A stretch of DNA of 64,000 bases. It comes from Nocardioides albertanoniae (GTDB lineage: Bacteria; Actinomycetota; Actinomycetes; Propionibacteriales; Nocardioidaceae). A program made the translations under genes and the position numbers. The notes beneath the pieces were generated by a model. That model was not told the origin of the DNA. It saw only the letters and a list, made by a program, of their open reading frames with translations, and did not search any database. The stretch covers positions 4,542,501-4,606,500 of the forward strand of contig NZ_VFOV01000001.1 of NCBI RefSeq assembly GCF_006716315.1, read 5' to 3'. Positions 23,221 to 32,116 of the stretch are shown here, in pieces. Positions within the stretch are counted from its first letter, which is position 1. The number at the start of each line of letters is the position of its first letter.

Positions 23221-24336
23221 ATGACGCTGCAGATCCCCGCCGATCTCCTCCCCGCCGACGGTCGCTTCGGATCCGGCCCCTCCAAGGTGCCCGCCGGCCG
23301 CCTGGAGGCCCTCGCCGCGACCGGTGCGTCAGTGGTGGGCACCTCCCACCGGCAGCAGCCGGTGAAGGATCTCGTACGCCGCGTGCAGTCCGGTCTCGCC
23401 GACCTCTTCTCGCTGCCGGAGGGCTACGAGGTGGTCATCGGCAACGGCGGCTCGGTGGCGTTCTTCGACCTGGCGACCTATGCCCTGGTGCACGAGCGCA
23501 GCCAGCATGCCGTCTTCGGGGCGTTCGGCAAGAAGTTCCTCTCCGCGGCGAAGGCGGCGCCGTGGCTGGCCGACCCGTCCGCGATCTCGGCCGACCCGGG
23601 CGGGTTGGCCGTGCCTGGTGCCGACGACGCGGTCGACGTCTATGCCTGGACCCACAACGAGACCTCGACCGGCGTGATGGCCCCGGTCGTGCGTCCCGCC
23701 GGCGCCGGCGCCGACCAGCTCACCATCGTCGACGCGACGTCGGGTGCGGCCGGGCTGCCGCTCGACGTGACCCAGAGCGACGTCTACTACTTCGCGCCGC
23801 AGAAGTCGTTCGCCTCCGACGGCGGCCTCTGGCTGGCGCTGCTCTCCCCCACCGCGATCGCGCGCGCCGAGGAGATCGCGGCGAGCGGGCGGCACATCCC
23901 GTCGTTCTTCTCGCTGACCGAGGCGATCAAGCAGTCGCGCAGCGCCCAGACCGTCAACACCCCCTCCGTCGCGACGCTCTTCCTGATGGCCGAGCAGCTC
24001 GACTGGATGAACTCCTCCGGCGGGCTGGACGCGATGGTCGCCCGCACCACCGCCTCCTCCGACGCGCTCTACGCCTGGGCCGAGAAGGCTGCGTACGTGC
24101 GCCCCTTCGTGGAGGACCCCGCCCACCGCTCCCTCGTCGTCGGCACCGTCGAGCTCGACACCGGCATCGACAAGGACCTGCTGCGCCGCATCCTCGCCGA
24201 GAACGGCATCGTCGACCTCGACGCCTACCGCGGCGTCGGCACCAACCAGCTCCGCGTCGCGATGTACCCCTCCGTCGACGCCGCCGACATCGAGTCCCTC
24301 ACCACCTGCATCGACTGGGTCGTCGACCGCCTCTGA
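23221..24336 (+). CDS. serC: Phosphoserine aminotransferase
   Basis: PLP enzyme of serine biosynthesis: 3-phosphohydroxypyruvate plus glutamate to phosphoserine; also acts in pyridoxine synthesis in some bacteria. 371 residues, of the long actinobacterial type. GSGPSKVP start, VIGNGGSVAFFD, HNETSTGVMAPV, PLP Lys in FAPQKSFASDGG, and C-terminal GTNQLRVAMYPSVD. ATG 23221 has no Shine-Dalgarno; GAGAAT lies six bases upstream, so the mRNA may be leaderless. Confidence 0.94.
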   Translation: MTLQIPADLLPADGRFGSGPSKVPAGRLEALAATGASVVGTSHRQQPVKDLVRRVQSGLADLFSLPEGYEVVIGNGGSVAFFDLATYALVHERSQHAVFGAFGKKFLSAAKAAPWLADPSAISADPGGLAVPGADDAVDVYAWTHNETSTGVMAPVVRPAGAGADQLTIVDATSGAAGLPLDVTQSDVYYFAPQKSFASDGGLWLALLSPTAIARAEEIAASGRHIPSFFSLTEAIKQSRSAQTVNTPSVATLFLMAEQLDWMNSSGGLDAMVARTTASSDALYAWAEKAAYVRPFVEDPAHRSLVVGTVELDTGIDKDLLRRILAENGIVDLDAYRGVGTNQLRVAMYPSVDAADIESLTTCIDWVVDRL

Positions 24337-24364
24337 TCAAGACCCGGGTCGAGTCGGCTCGGCG

Positions 24365-25342
24365 CTATCTGCGCTTGCGCAGCAGGACGTACGCAGCGGC
24401 AGCAGCGGCGAGCACGACCAGGGCGATCGGCCCGGCGGGGCCGCCACCGTCCGCGTCACCGCCGCCGTCCTCGCTCGGGTCGCCGTCCTCGGCCGGGCTC
24501 TCAGACTCGTCAGCCGGGGAAGAGGGTGCGGTCGAGGCGGAGGCAGTCCCGAGAGCCTGATTCACCAGTCCAGGTTCGACACGGATCACCTCAGCGCGGA
24601 TGCCCTCGCTGGTGACGACGACATCGCCGTTCGACGCGACGCCGATGGCCTCGCCCTGCTCCTGGTCGGGTGTGCGGAACGAGCCGACCCGATCCATCGA
24701 GGGCCAGGCGTAGACGACGGCGGAGTAGTAGCCGCGCACGACGAGGTGTTTGCCGTCGGGGAAGAAGGCGCCGTCGGTGGCCATCGGCAGGACCGGGCCG
24801 ATCTCCTTCAGCCGGTTGGGACCATCGGGGTCGAGATGCTTCGGCACGGCGTAGAGACGCCCACCACCCCAGTCCTTCGTGGCGACGAAGACGCGCCCGT
24901 CGGGGTGGGCCAGCAGAGCCTCGGCATTGTGCGCGCCGTCGGGGTAGACGAGCTCGTAGACGGTCGGCGAGGTCGTGCGGTCTCCGCGCCCGACCCGCAC
25001 CTTCGCGATGCTGATCGAGTCGCGCACGCTGCTGTTGTCGCCGATGTCGCCGACCCAGACCCGGTTACGGCCGGCGGGCGCGAGGCCTTCGACGTCGACC
25101 GGGTCGTCGGCCCAGCGGGTCACCCCGACCGTGTCGCCGCGGGAGTCGACGGTGAAGACGCGGCCGCTGTCGCCGGAGTCGTTGGTGGTGGCGAAGAGAC
25201 CCTTGCCGAGCGGGGTCAGCGCGCTGGCCTCGCTGATCGTCGGGTCGGAGAACGCGAAGAGCACGTCGTCGCCGGCGGCACCTGCGGGCACGGTCGAGAT
25301 CAGCACCAGCGCGAGCGCGCCGGCGGCGACGACCGCCTTCAT
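24365..25342 (-). CDS. Secreted, membrane-anchored beta-propeller-like protein
   Basis: 325 residues. Signal peptide (MKAVVAAGALALVLISTVPA), a body of repeated beta units with SEASALTPLGKGLFATTNDSGDSGRVF and NAEALLAHPDGRVFVATKD, a Ser/Glu/Asp/Gly-rich linker (about 270-300), then a C-terminal membrane helix ending RKRR. This places the propeller outside the cell, held by its C-terminus; there is no LPXTG. Start ATG 25342 overlaps the methyltransferase stop (ATGA). Function unknown. Confidence 0.75.
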   Translation of the reverse strand: MKAVVAAGALALVLISTVPAGAAGDDVLFAFSDPTISEASALTPLGKGLFATTNDSGDSGRVFTVDSRGDTVGVTRWADDPVDVEGLAPAGRNRVWVGDIGDNSSVRDSISIAKVRVGRGDRTTSPTVYELVYPDGAHNAEALLAHPDGRVFVATKDWGGGRLYAVPKHLDPDGPNRLKEIGPVLPMATDGAFFPDGKHLVVRGYYSAVVYAWPSMDRVGSFRTPDQEQGEAIGVASNGDVVVTSEGIRAEVIRVEPGLVNQALGTASASTAPSSPADESESPAEDGDPSEDGGGDADGGGPAGPIALVVLAAAAAAYVLLRKRR

Positions 25343-26550
25343 CGGCCCGAGAGCAGCTCGCCGAGCTTGGGGCGTACGCCCCACTCGGCCACCAGCTCGT
25401 CGTACTGCTTCTTCACCGAGCCGCCCTTCACCGGCGACCCGGTGCGGATCGCGCGGAGCATGGTGTTGCGTGGGGTGTGCTGGCTCTCGACGAACTGCAC
25501 CACCTCGACTCGATAGCCGGCCAGGCGCAGCAGGCTCGCGCGCAGCGCGTCGGTGAGCGTGTCGGCGAAGCGCTCACGGAGGATGCCGTGGCGGGTGAGC
25601 ATCGAGTAGGGCGCCGGGGTCGGGGCCTTGCGCAGCTGGGCGGCGATGTCGTGGTGACAGCAGGGCGCGGCGAGCACCAGCGGCGCCTCCCACTCGACCG
25701 CGCGGGCCAGGGCGTCGTCGGTGGCGGTGTCGCAGGCATGCAGGGCGAGCACCACGTCGGGCTGCTGGTCGAGCTGCACCCCGTCGATGGTCCCGGCCAC
25801 GAACTCCGCCGCCACCCCGAGCTCGGCCGCGATCTTGGTGTTGTGCTCTCGCGACTGCTCCTTGACGTCGACGCCGGTGACGACGACGGGCAGCTCGCGC
25901 ACCTCGGTCAGGTAGCGCTGGGCGGCGAAGGTCAGGTAGCCGTTGCCAGCGCCGAGGTCGATGATGCGCAGCGGCTCCTCGGTGCTCGGCCGACGCACCT
26001 TGCCCGACTTCATCGCGTCGGTCAGGGCCGCGTCGAGCTGACGCAGGAACTCCTCGACCTGGCGATACTTCGCCTGGCGTGAGGGCTTCAGCTTCCCGTC
26101 CTTGTCGGAGAGCCCGAGCACCCGGAAGACCGGGTCGGACACGGGCAGCAGCCGCTCCTTGGGCTGGTCGTGGCCACGGTCGGCCTCGACCGGCGCACTC
26201 AGCTCGGTCGTCGAGACCAGGGCCGTGGTCGGTGTCTTCGCCTGGACCTGGGTCTGCTCGGTCTCGGTCGTCACGATCCAGTTGGCGAACGGTACGTCGA
26301 GCAGATCGTCCAATGCCGAACTATCTCCAACGGGATGATTCGCAGTGAACGCCTGGGTCGCGTCGTACGTCGTGATCTGCAGCTGCCGGCCGGCCTTGAG
26401 GTCGACGTAGCGCAGCTCGGCACGACGCCACTTCGGCGTGGTGCCACGCTGCTTGCCCGAGGCGACCGCCTTGACCAGCGCCGCCGGGTCGAGGATCACC
26501 GACCGCATCCGGTTGAGCGCACGCAGCAGCGGCTCGGACTCCCTGCTCAA
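25339..26550 (-). CDS. Class I SAM-dependent methyltransferase (Methyltransf_32/METTL25-like)
   Basis: 403 residues. The C-terminal half holds the methyltransferase fold: motif I RIIDLGAGNGYLTFAAQ, VTGVDVKEQS, and the family-typical LALHACDTATDDAL and APCCHHDIAAQL. The N-terminal 150 residues are not recognised and may bind the substrate, perhaps nucleic acid. TTG 26550 overlaps the stop of the preceding 28-residue ORF (TTGA). The product is unknown; related domains occur in METTL25 and GSTCD of animals. Confidence 0.8.
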   Translation of the reverse strand: MSRESEPLLRALNRMRSVILDPAALVKAVASGKQRGTTPKWRRAELRYVDLKAGRQLQITTYDATQAFTANHPVGDSSALDDLLDVPFANWIVTTETEQTQVQAKTPTTALVSTTELSAPVEADRGHDQPKERLLPVSDPVFRVLGLSDKDGKLKPSRQAKYRQVEEFLRQLDAALTDAMKSGKVRRPSTEEPLRIIDLGAGNGYLTFAAQRYLTEVRELPVVVTGVDVKEQSREHNTKIAAELGVAAEFVAGTIDGVQLDQQPDVVLALHACDTATDDALARAVEWEAPLVLAAPCCHHDIAAQLRKAPTPAPYSMLTRHGILRERFADTLTDALRASLLRLAGYRVEVVQFVESQHTPRNTMLRAIRTGSPVKGGSVKKQYDELVAEWGVRPKLGELLSGR

Positions 26551-26633
26551 CTCAGCACCCCCGCAACCACGACGAGCACCAGCAGGGCGACCAGCGCGCC
26601 GGGAATGATCATTCGGCGATAACGCGGGTTCAC
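26547..26633 (-). CDS. 28-residue single-pass membrane peptide
   Basis: GTG 26633 to TGA 26547. A short basic start (MNPRYRRMIIPG) is followed by one hydrophobic segment (ALVALLVLVVVAGVLS) that fills the rest. Its stop overlaps the TTG start of the methyltransferase, so it would couple translation of that gene. A TAGACT box (26645-26640) lies six bases upstream of the GTG, which fits a leaderless mRNA. Function unknown; it may be a true small protein or simply a coupling leader. Confidence 0.6.
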   Translation of the reverse strand: MNPRYRRMIIPGALVALLVLVVVAGVLS

Positions 26634-26691
26634 CGCTTCAGTCTAGGCGCGAGCGGACGGCAACGCCCATCCACGCGAGGTCGCCCGCCTG

Positions 26692-26764
26692 CTGTAACAC
26701 GTCGTTCGTAGGACTATCCGGTCGTTTGAATAGGGCGAGTAGTTCTACGAACGACGTGTTACAG
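26692..26764. repeat. Long inverted repeat (23-bp arms)
   Basis: 26692-26714 and 26742-26764 pair over 23 positions with one mismatch (a G-U pair in RNA), around a 27-nt loop. The arms contain CTGTAACACGTCGTTCGTAG. It starts 23 bp after the stop of the FAD/Fe-S oxidoreductase. The low-GC arms and long loop are unlike the other terminators in this window. Confidence 0.8.
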
Positions 26765-26787
26765 CGGGCGCCGCCGGTCGGCCGGCC

Positions 26788-29586
26788 TCAGACCCGCGAG
26801 GCGAAGAGCTCGGCGAGGTGCATGGACGGCACGGAGGCGAGATCGTCGAGCTGCACCCGACACGACATCCCGTCGGCGAGCACGACCGCATCGGGACGAG
26901 ACCGGACCGCCGGCAGCAGATTGGTCTCCGCGACCGCCACCGACACCTCGTAGTGCCCCTCCTCGACCCCGAAGTTGCCGGCCAGGCCACAGCACCCGGA
27001 GACCCGGTTGACCTTCGCCCCCGCCCGGGTCAGCAGCGCCTCGTCGGCGGCCCAACCGAGCACCGCGTGCTGGTGGCAGTGGGGCTGCGCGACGACCTCG
27101 ACGCTGGTCAGGTCGGGCAGCGTCACGCGCCCCTCGTCGACGAGCCGGGTGACCAGCTCGGCGAAGGTGAGCATCCCGTCGCGTACGACCTCTGCCTCCG
27201 GCAGCGCCGAGAGCTCGACCGAGTCGGACCGCAGCGTCGCGGTGCACGAGGGCTCCAGGCCCACGACCGGCACACCGGAGGAGACATAGGGCGCCAGCGT
27301 ACGGACGGTCTTCTCCATGATCGTGCGGGCGTCGTCGAGCTGGCCGGTCGTGATCCAGGTGAGTCCGCAGCAGGCCTTCTCGCCGATCACGCGCACGGTC
27401 AGGCCCTGCGACTCGAGCCACGCGATCGCGCCGTGACCCGACTGGGCGAAGAAGTGGTCGGTGAACGAGTCGGCCCAGATCCACACGTCGGGCGTCTCCG
27501 GAAGCCTTGCGGTCGCCGCCGACCGCTTCAGCGTCTTGGGTGCGAAGGTGGGGATGGAGCGCCGCTGGTCGATCCCGGCGGTCTTCTTGGCGATCTTCGC
27601 CAGCGGCGAGACCTTCAGCGACGCGTTGGCGAGACCCGTGAACGGCGCCGCCAGCCGCGCCCACTTCGGCAGCTGACCGAGCATCGCGTGCGACCGGGGC
27701 CGCCGCTCACCGAGCACGTCGTGCTTCTGGTGCAGCGCCTCCGACTTGTACGTCGCCATGTCGATGCCCGTGGGGCAGTCGGACGCACACCCCTTGCACG
27801 CCAGGCACAGGTCGAGCGCCTCGCTGACCTCGGGCGTGCCGAGCCCGCCGACGAGCGACCCGTCGAGCGCTTCCTGCAGCACCCGGGCGCGACCGCGGGT
27901 CGAGTCCTTCTCCTCACGCGTGGCGAGGTAGGAGGGGCACATGACCCCGGCGGGCTTGGGCGCGACACACTTGCCGACACCGGTGCACCGGTGCACGGCC
28001 GCACCCAGGTCGCCGGAGTCGTGGATCAGCCGCAGGCTGGTGCGTGGCGACGAGCGCGGCCGGGTCGGACGCAGGTCGTCGGTGATCGACGCCGGCCGCA
28101 CGATGTTGCCGGGGTTGAGCAGGTCGTCGGGGTCACAGATGGCCTTGACCTGCTCGAAGAGGTCGATCGAGGTCTGGTCGTACATCAGCGGGAGCAGCTC
28201 GGAACGCACCCGCCCGTCACCGTGCTCACCCGAGAGCGAGCCGCCGTAGGTGACGAGCCGGGTCGCGCACGCGGTCATGAACTCGCGGAACACCTGCGCC
28301 GACTCGGGCGCGTCCGGCGCGAAGGGGAAGTCGATGCGGCAGTGCAGGCAGCCGTCGCCGAAGTGGCCGTAGGGATAACCGTGCAGGCCGAAGTCGGCGA
28401 GGATCTGCTCGAAGTCGCGCAGCCAGGCGCCGAGGTGCTCCGGCGGCACGGCGGCGTCCTCCCAGCCGGAGTGGGCAGGCGTCGGCAGCGAGACTCCCGC
28501 CAGCCCGGCACCGTCCTCGCGGATGCGCCACAGCGCGGCCGCCTCGGCCGGGTCGGTCACCACCCGGGAGTCGAGCGCGTTCGACGCAGCGGCGAGCTGT
28601 CTCACCAGGTCAGGAGCGTCCTGACCGGCCACCTCGACCATCAGCCAGCCGGCGCCTCGCGGAAGATCGGGCACTCCGCGACCCTTGGCACGCACCAGGT
28701 CTGCGATGCGGGCGTCCATCCCCTCGCACGCGATCAGCCGCCCCGGCGCCACCGCGAGGAGGGCGGGCACAGCATCGGCCGCTTCCGGCATCGTCGGGTA
28801 GCCCAGCACCAGCAGCAGCCGCCCAGGCGAGTCTTCGACGAGCCGCACCGTCGCCTCCAGCACCGTGGCCAGGGTGCCCTCGGAGCCGGCCAGGAACCTG
28901 TCGACCCGGCCACCCTTCTCCGGCAGCAGATGCTCCAGCGAGTAGCCCGAGACCTGCCGCCCGAAGCGCCCGAACTCCGTGCGCACGTGGCCGAGGTTGG
29001 CACCCACGAGCGCCTGCAACCGCTCCGCCGTCGCGCCGGCCGAGGTGCCATCGGCGTAGGTCGCCTGCTCGCCGTTGCCGAAGAGCACAGTCGATGCCTC
29101 GATGTTGTCGACGGTGCGCCCATAGCCGAGCGCACGGTTGCCACAGGCGTTGTTGCCGATCATCCCGCCGATGGTGCAGCGGGTGTGCGTCGACGGGTCG
29201 GGGCCGAACCGCAGCCCGTGCGGCGCCGCCGCCCGCTGCAGGTCGGCGTGGATGACGCCCGGGTCGATCCGTGCCGTCCGCGCTTCCGGGTCGATCTCGT
29301 AGATCGTACGCAGGTCGCGGGTGTCGACGACGATGCCCGGCCCGACCGCGTTGCCCGCGATCGAGGTGCCGGCACCGCGCATGGTCACCGGCGCGCCGAC
29401 CGACCTGGCCACAGCGTGCACCCCGAGCAGCTCGTCACGAGACTGGGGTCGCACGACCACCGAGGGCACCACCCGGTAGAGGCTCGCGTCACTGGAGTAG
29501 AGCGCTTTCGCCAGGGGCGAGTCGTCGACCCGGCTGATCCCGTGGTTGCGCAGCTCATTGACCAGATCCGAGGCAGTCGCGTTCAC
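26788..29586 (-). CDS. FAD-linked oxidoreductase with Fe-S domain (D-lactate/glycolate dehydrogenase type)
   Basis: About 932 residues in three parts. FAD-binding type 4 domain (VVVRPQSRDELLGVHAVARS, MRGAGTSIAGNAVG, GGMIGNNACGNRALGYG), FAD-oxidase C domain with SGEHGDGRVRSELL, and a C-terminal Fe-S part: CTGVGKCVAPKPAGVMCPSY and CLACKGCASDCPTG (two 4Fe-4S clusters) followed by CCG-type cysteines (EKACCGL, SGCCGLAGNFG). It should oxidise a 2-hydroxyacid and pass electrons to the membrane pool. GTG 29586 is preferred to GTG 29625. Confidence 0.88.
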   Translation of the reverse strand: MNATASDLVNELRNHGISRVDDSPLAKALYSSDASLYRVVPSVVVRPQSRDELLGVHAVARSVGAPVTMRGAGTSIAGNAVGPGIVVDTRDLRTIYEIDPEARTARIDPGVIHADLQRAAAPHGLRFGPDPSTHTRCTIGGMIGNNACGNRALGYGRTVDNIEASTVLFGNGEQATYADGTSAGATAERLQALVGANLGHVRTEFGRFGRQVSGYSLEHLLPEKGGRVDRFLAGSEGTLATVLEATVRLVEDSPGRLLLVLGYPTMPEAADAVPALLAVAPGRLIACEGMDARIADLVRAKGRGVPDLPRGAGWLMVEVAGQDAPDLVRQLAAASNALDSRVVTDPAEAAALWRIREDGAGLAGVSLPTPAHSGWEDAAVPPEHLGAWLRDFEQILADFGLHGYPYGHFGDGCLHCRIDFPFAPDAPESAQVFREFMTACATRLVTYGGSLSGEHGDGRVRSELLPLMYDQTSIDLFEQVKAICDPDDLLNPGNIVRPASITDDLRPTRPRSSPRTSLRLIHDSGDLGAAVHRCTGVGKCVAPKPAGVMCPSYLATREEKDSTRGRARVLQEALDGSLVGGLGTPEVSEALDLCLACKGCASDCPTGIDMATYKSEALHQKHDVLGERRPRSHAMLGQLPKWARLAAPFTGLANASLKVSPLAKIAKKTAGIDQRRSIPTFAPKTLKRSAATARLPETPDVWIWADSFTDHFFAQSGHGAIAWLESQGLTVRVIGEKACCGLTWITTGQLDDARTIMEKTVRTLAPYVSSGVPVVGLEPSCTATLRSDSVELSALPEAEVVRDGMLTFAELVTRLVDEGRVTLPDLTSVEVVAQPHCHQHAVLGWAADEALLTRAGAKVNRVSGCCGLAGNFGVEEGHYEVSVAVAETNLLPAVRSRPDAVVLADGMSCRVQLDDLASVPSMHLAELFASRV

Positions 29587-29696
29587 CCGCTCATTCTCAC
29601 AGACCGATCTGACCGATCCGACCACCGTCCGCGGTCACCAGCCGTAACGTGTGACCTGAAACCACACCCGTCTCAATCAACGATACGCGACTCTCA

Positions 29697-29702
29697 TATA
29701 AT
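29697..29702 (+). promoter_or_regulatory. -10 box of the MHS transporter gene
   Basis: A perfect TATAAT about 48 bases before the ATG at 29751. The -35 region is poor (TCAATC 18 bp upstream), so an activator is possible. GTGTG-N9-CACAC nearby (about 29650) is a loose palindrome that a regulator might use. Confidence 0.5.
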
Positions 29703-29750
29703 GGGATGACCCGCGAGAGGCGGGCCCCACCCTCACCTCGGAGAATCACC

Positions 29751-31115
29751 ATGTCCGCCACCGCCACACCGGCCAACCCACGCTCACGCGTGCTCGTCGC
29801 CAGCCTCATCGGCACGACGATCGAGTTCTACGACTTCTACGCCTACGCCACTGCCGCCGTCCTCGTCTTCCCGGCGCTCTTCTTCCCCGCCGGCGACCCG
29901 ACCACGGCCCTGCTGGCGAGCTTCGCCGTCTTCGGTGCCGCGATGGTGGCCCGCCCGATCGGCGCGATCTTCTTCGGGCACCTCGGCGACCGCCTCGGCC
30001 GCAAGACGACCCTGGTGATCTCGCTGCTCACGATGGGCATCGCGACCTTCCTGATCGGCGCTCTCCCGACGTACCAGTCGGTCGGCTGGGTCGCCACCGC
30101 GCTGCTGGTGCTGATGCGGCTGGCCCAGGGCTTCGCGCTCGGCGGGGAGTGGAGCGGGGCCGCGCTGGTCGCGACCGAGAACGCGCCTGCGGGCAAGCGC
30201 GCCATCTTCGGCACCTTCCCGCAGCTCGGCGCACCGCTGGGCTTCATCATCTCCAACGGCCTGTTCCTCACCATCGCCGCGCTGCTCTCGGCCGAGGGTG
30301 CCGACCCGACGAAGCCGTCGCAGGCCTTCCTCGACTGGGGCTGGCGCGTGCCGTTCCTCTTCTCCGCGGTCATGGTCGCCGTCGGCCTGTGGGTGCGGCT
30401 GCGCCTGGTCGAGAGCGACGTGTTCACCAAGAGCCAGGACGCCGGCCTGGTGCGCAAGGTGCCGCTCGCCTCGGTCGTGCGCAACCAGGGCAAGCAGCTC
30501 GTGCTCGGCACGTTCTTCATGCTGGCGACCTACGTGCTCTTCTACCTGATGACCGCCTTCTCGCTCTCGTTCGGCACCGCCGCCAAGGACATCGCCGTGC
30601 CCGGCCTGGGCTACGGCTACACGACGTTCGTGCTGATGCTGATCTTCGGCGTGATCTTCTTCGGCATCTTCACCATGGTCTCCGGCCCGCTCGCCGAACG
30701 GTTCGGTCGACGCCGGCTGCTGATCGTCGTCACCCTCGCGATCATCGTCTTCGGTCTGCTCTGGGTGCCGCTGGTCGACGCCGGCACCCCTGGCGTGCTC
30801 CTCTGGCTGGTGCTCGGCTTCTCCCTGATGGGTCTCACCTTCGGTCCGATGGGTGCGCTGCTGCCCGAGCTGTTCCCGACCAGCGTGCGCTACACCGGCT
30901 CCGGCGTCTCCTACAACGTCGCCTCGATCCTCGGCGCCGCGGTCGCCCCGTTCATCGCGGTCGCGCTGTGGAAGCAGGCCGACGGGTCGCCGCTCCTGGT
31001 CGGTGTCTACCTCTCCGTGATGGCCGTGATCACCCTGGTCTCGCTGCTGATCGGCAAGGAGACCAGGGACGTCGTGCTCGAGGAGGCCTCGGAGAAGACG
31101 GCGGTCGGCGGCTGA
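29751..31115 (+). CDS. MFS transporter, metabolite:H+ symporter (MHS) family
   Basis: 454 residues with 12 hydrophobic segments. The MHS hallmarks are clear: TTIEFYDFYAYATAAVLVFP at TM1, ARPIGAIFFGHLGDRLGRK (motif A) and MRLAQGFALGGEWSGAALVATE. Members import organic acids such as citrate, proline/betaine or shikimate with protons. ATG 29751 has GGAG ten bases upstream. The downstream ornithine-cyclodeaminase-like gene follows after two bases, so import and breakdown of an amino or keto acid is a fair guess. Confidence 0.88.
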   Translation: MSATATPANPRSRVLVASLIGTTIEFYDFYAYATAAVLVFPALFFPAGDPTTALLASFAVFGAAMVARPIGAIFFGHLGDRLGRKTTLVISLLTMGIATFLIGALPTYQSVGWVATALLVLMRLAQGFALGGEWSGAALVATENAPAGKRAIFGTFPQLGAPLGFIISNGLFLTIAALLSAEGADPTKPSQAFLDWGWRVPFLFSAVMVAVGLWVRLRLVESDVFTKSQDAGLVRKVPLASVVRNQGKQLVLGTFFMLATYVLFYLMTAFSLSFGTAAKDIAVPGLGYGYTTFVLMLIFGVIFFGIFTMVSGPLAERFGRRRLLIVVTLAIIVFGLLWVPLVDAGTPGVLLWLVLGFSLMGLTFGPMGALLPELFPTSVRYTGSGVSYNVASILGAAVAPFIAVALWKQADGSPLLVGVYLSVMAVITLVSLLIGKETRDVVLEEASEKTAVGG

Positions 31116-31117
31116 CC

Positions 31118-32071
31118 GTGAGGATCCTCTCCGCAGCAGACGTACGCAGCCTGTTCACGCCCCGCCTCGCGCTGGAGGCCCAGCGCGAGGCGTTCACCCG
31201 ACTGGGCGCCGGCGAGGCGAGCCAGCCTCCCCGGCTGCTCGTGCCGGGGCCGGACTCGTCGGTCTCGTTCTGCTACTCCTCCCGGCTCGCTCCCGACGCA
31301 CCGGCGGTCAGCAAGTTCGGCAGCGTCAACCCGGCCAACGCCGCCCGCGGCCTCGGCGCGGTGCACTCGGTCATCACGGTGCTCGATCCCGAGACCGGTG
31401 CACCGCGGGCGATCATCAACGGCGACAGCGTCACCGCACTGCGTACGTCGGCGGCGACCACCCTCGCGATGCAGCAGCTGGCGCCGGATGCTGCCCGGAT
31501 CCTCGTCGTCGGCACCGGCGCCCAGGCACGGGCCCATCTGGACGCCTTCGCGGTCTCCCACCCTGGCGCTGCACGCACGGTCTGGGGGCGGCGTACGTCT
31601 GTGGCGACCGAGGTCGCCGACGACCACGGCGCCGCCGTGGCCGGCGAGCTCGAGGCGGCCGTCGGCGCTGCCGACGTCGTGGTGCTCTGCACGTCGTCGT
31701 TGACGCCGGTGATCGAGGACGCCTGGGTCACCGACGGCACGGTCGTCGCCAGCGTCGGCTCCTTCGCGCCCGACCGCGTCGAGCTGCCGCCGTCGCTGCT
31801 GGCGCGCTCCACAGTGGTGGTCGACTATCGCGCGTCCGCGCTCACCGACTCCGGCCCCGTGGTCGAGGCCCTGGCCTCAGGGTCGGTCGACCCGGACCGG
31901 ATCACCGACCTCGGTGCGCTCCTGACCGGCACCGCCACCCTCGACCGCGGCACCGCTGACCCGGTCACCTACTTCTCCGTAGGCGTCGGCGTCCAGGACG
32001 CCGCCGCGGCAGCAGTGATCCTGGCCGCGGCCGAGCAGCACGGCGTCGGCACCCACGCCGACCTGGGCTAG
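31118..32071 (+). CDS. Ornithine cyclodeaminase / mu-crystallin family protein
   Basis: 317 residues, NAD(P)-dependent. VSKFGSVNPANAARG holds the substrate-binding Lys, INGDSVTALRTSAATTLAMQQL the family helix, and ILVVGTGAQARAHLDAF the Rossmann loop; SVGVGVQDAAAA ends the domain. Members act on ornithine, alanine, lysine-derived imines or as reductases, and the substrate here cannot be decided. GTG 31118 lies two bases after the transporter stop, so they form one operon. Confidence 0.85.
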   Translation: MRILSAADVRSLFTPRLALEAQREAFTRLGAGEASQPPRLLVPGPDSSVSFCYSSRLAPDAPAVSKFGSVNPANAARGLGAVHSVITVLDPETGAPRAIINGDSVTALRTSAATTLAMQQLAPDAARILVVGTGAQARAHLDAFAVSHPGAARTVWGRRTSVATEVADDHGAAVAGELEAAVGAADVVVLCTSSLTPVIEDAWVTDGTVVASVGSFAPDRVELPPSLLARSTVVVDYRASALTDSGPVVEALASGSVDPDRITDLGALLTGTATLDRGTADPVTYFSVGVGVQDAAAAAVILAAAEQHGVGTHADLG

Positions 32072-32116
32072 GAGCGACGCCGCGGGCCCAGTGCGGACTT
32101 GCCGCACCCGTCACGC

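Noticed and set aside
26818..29709. 963-codon plus-strand frame opposite the FAD/Fe-S oxidoreductase
   Set aside because: Arg/His/Gly/Val-rich shadow; the minus-strand gene has full motifs.
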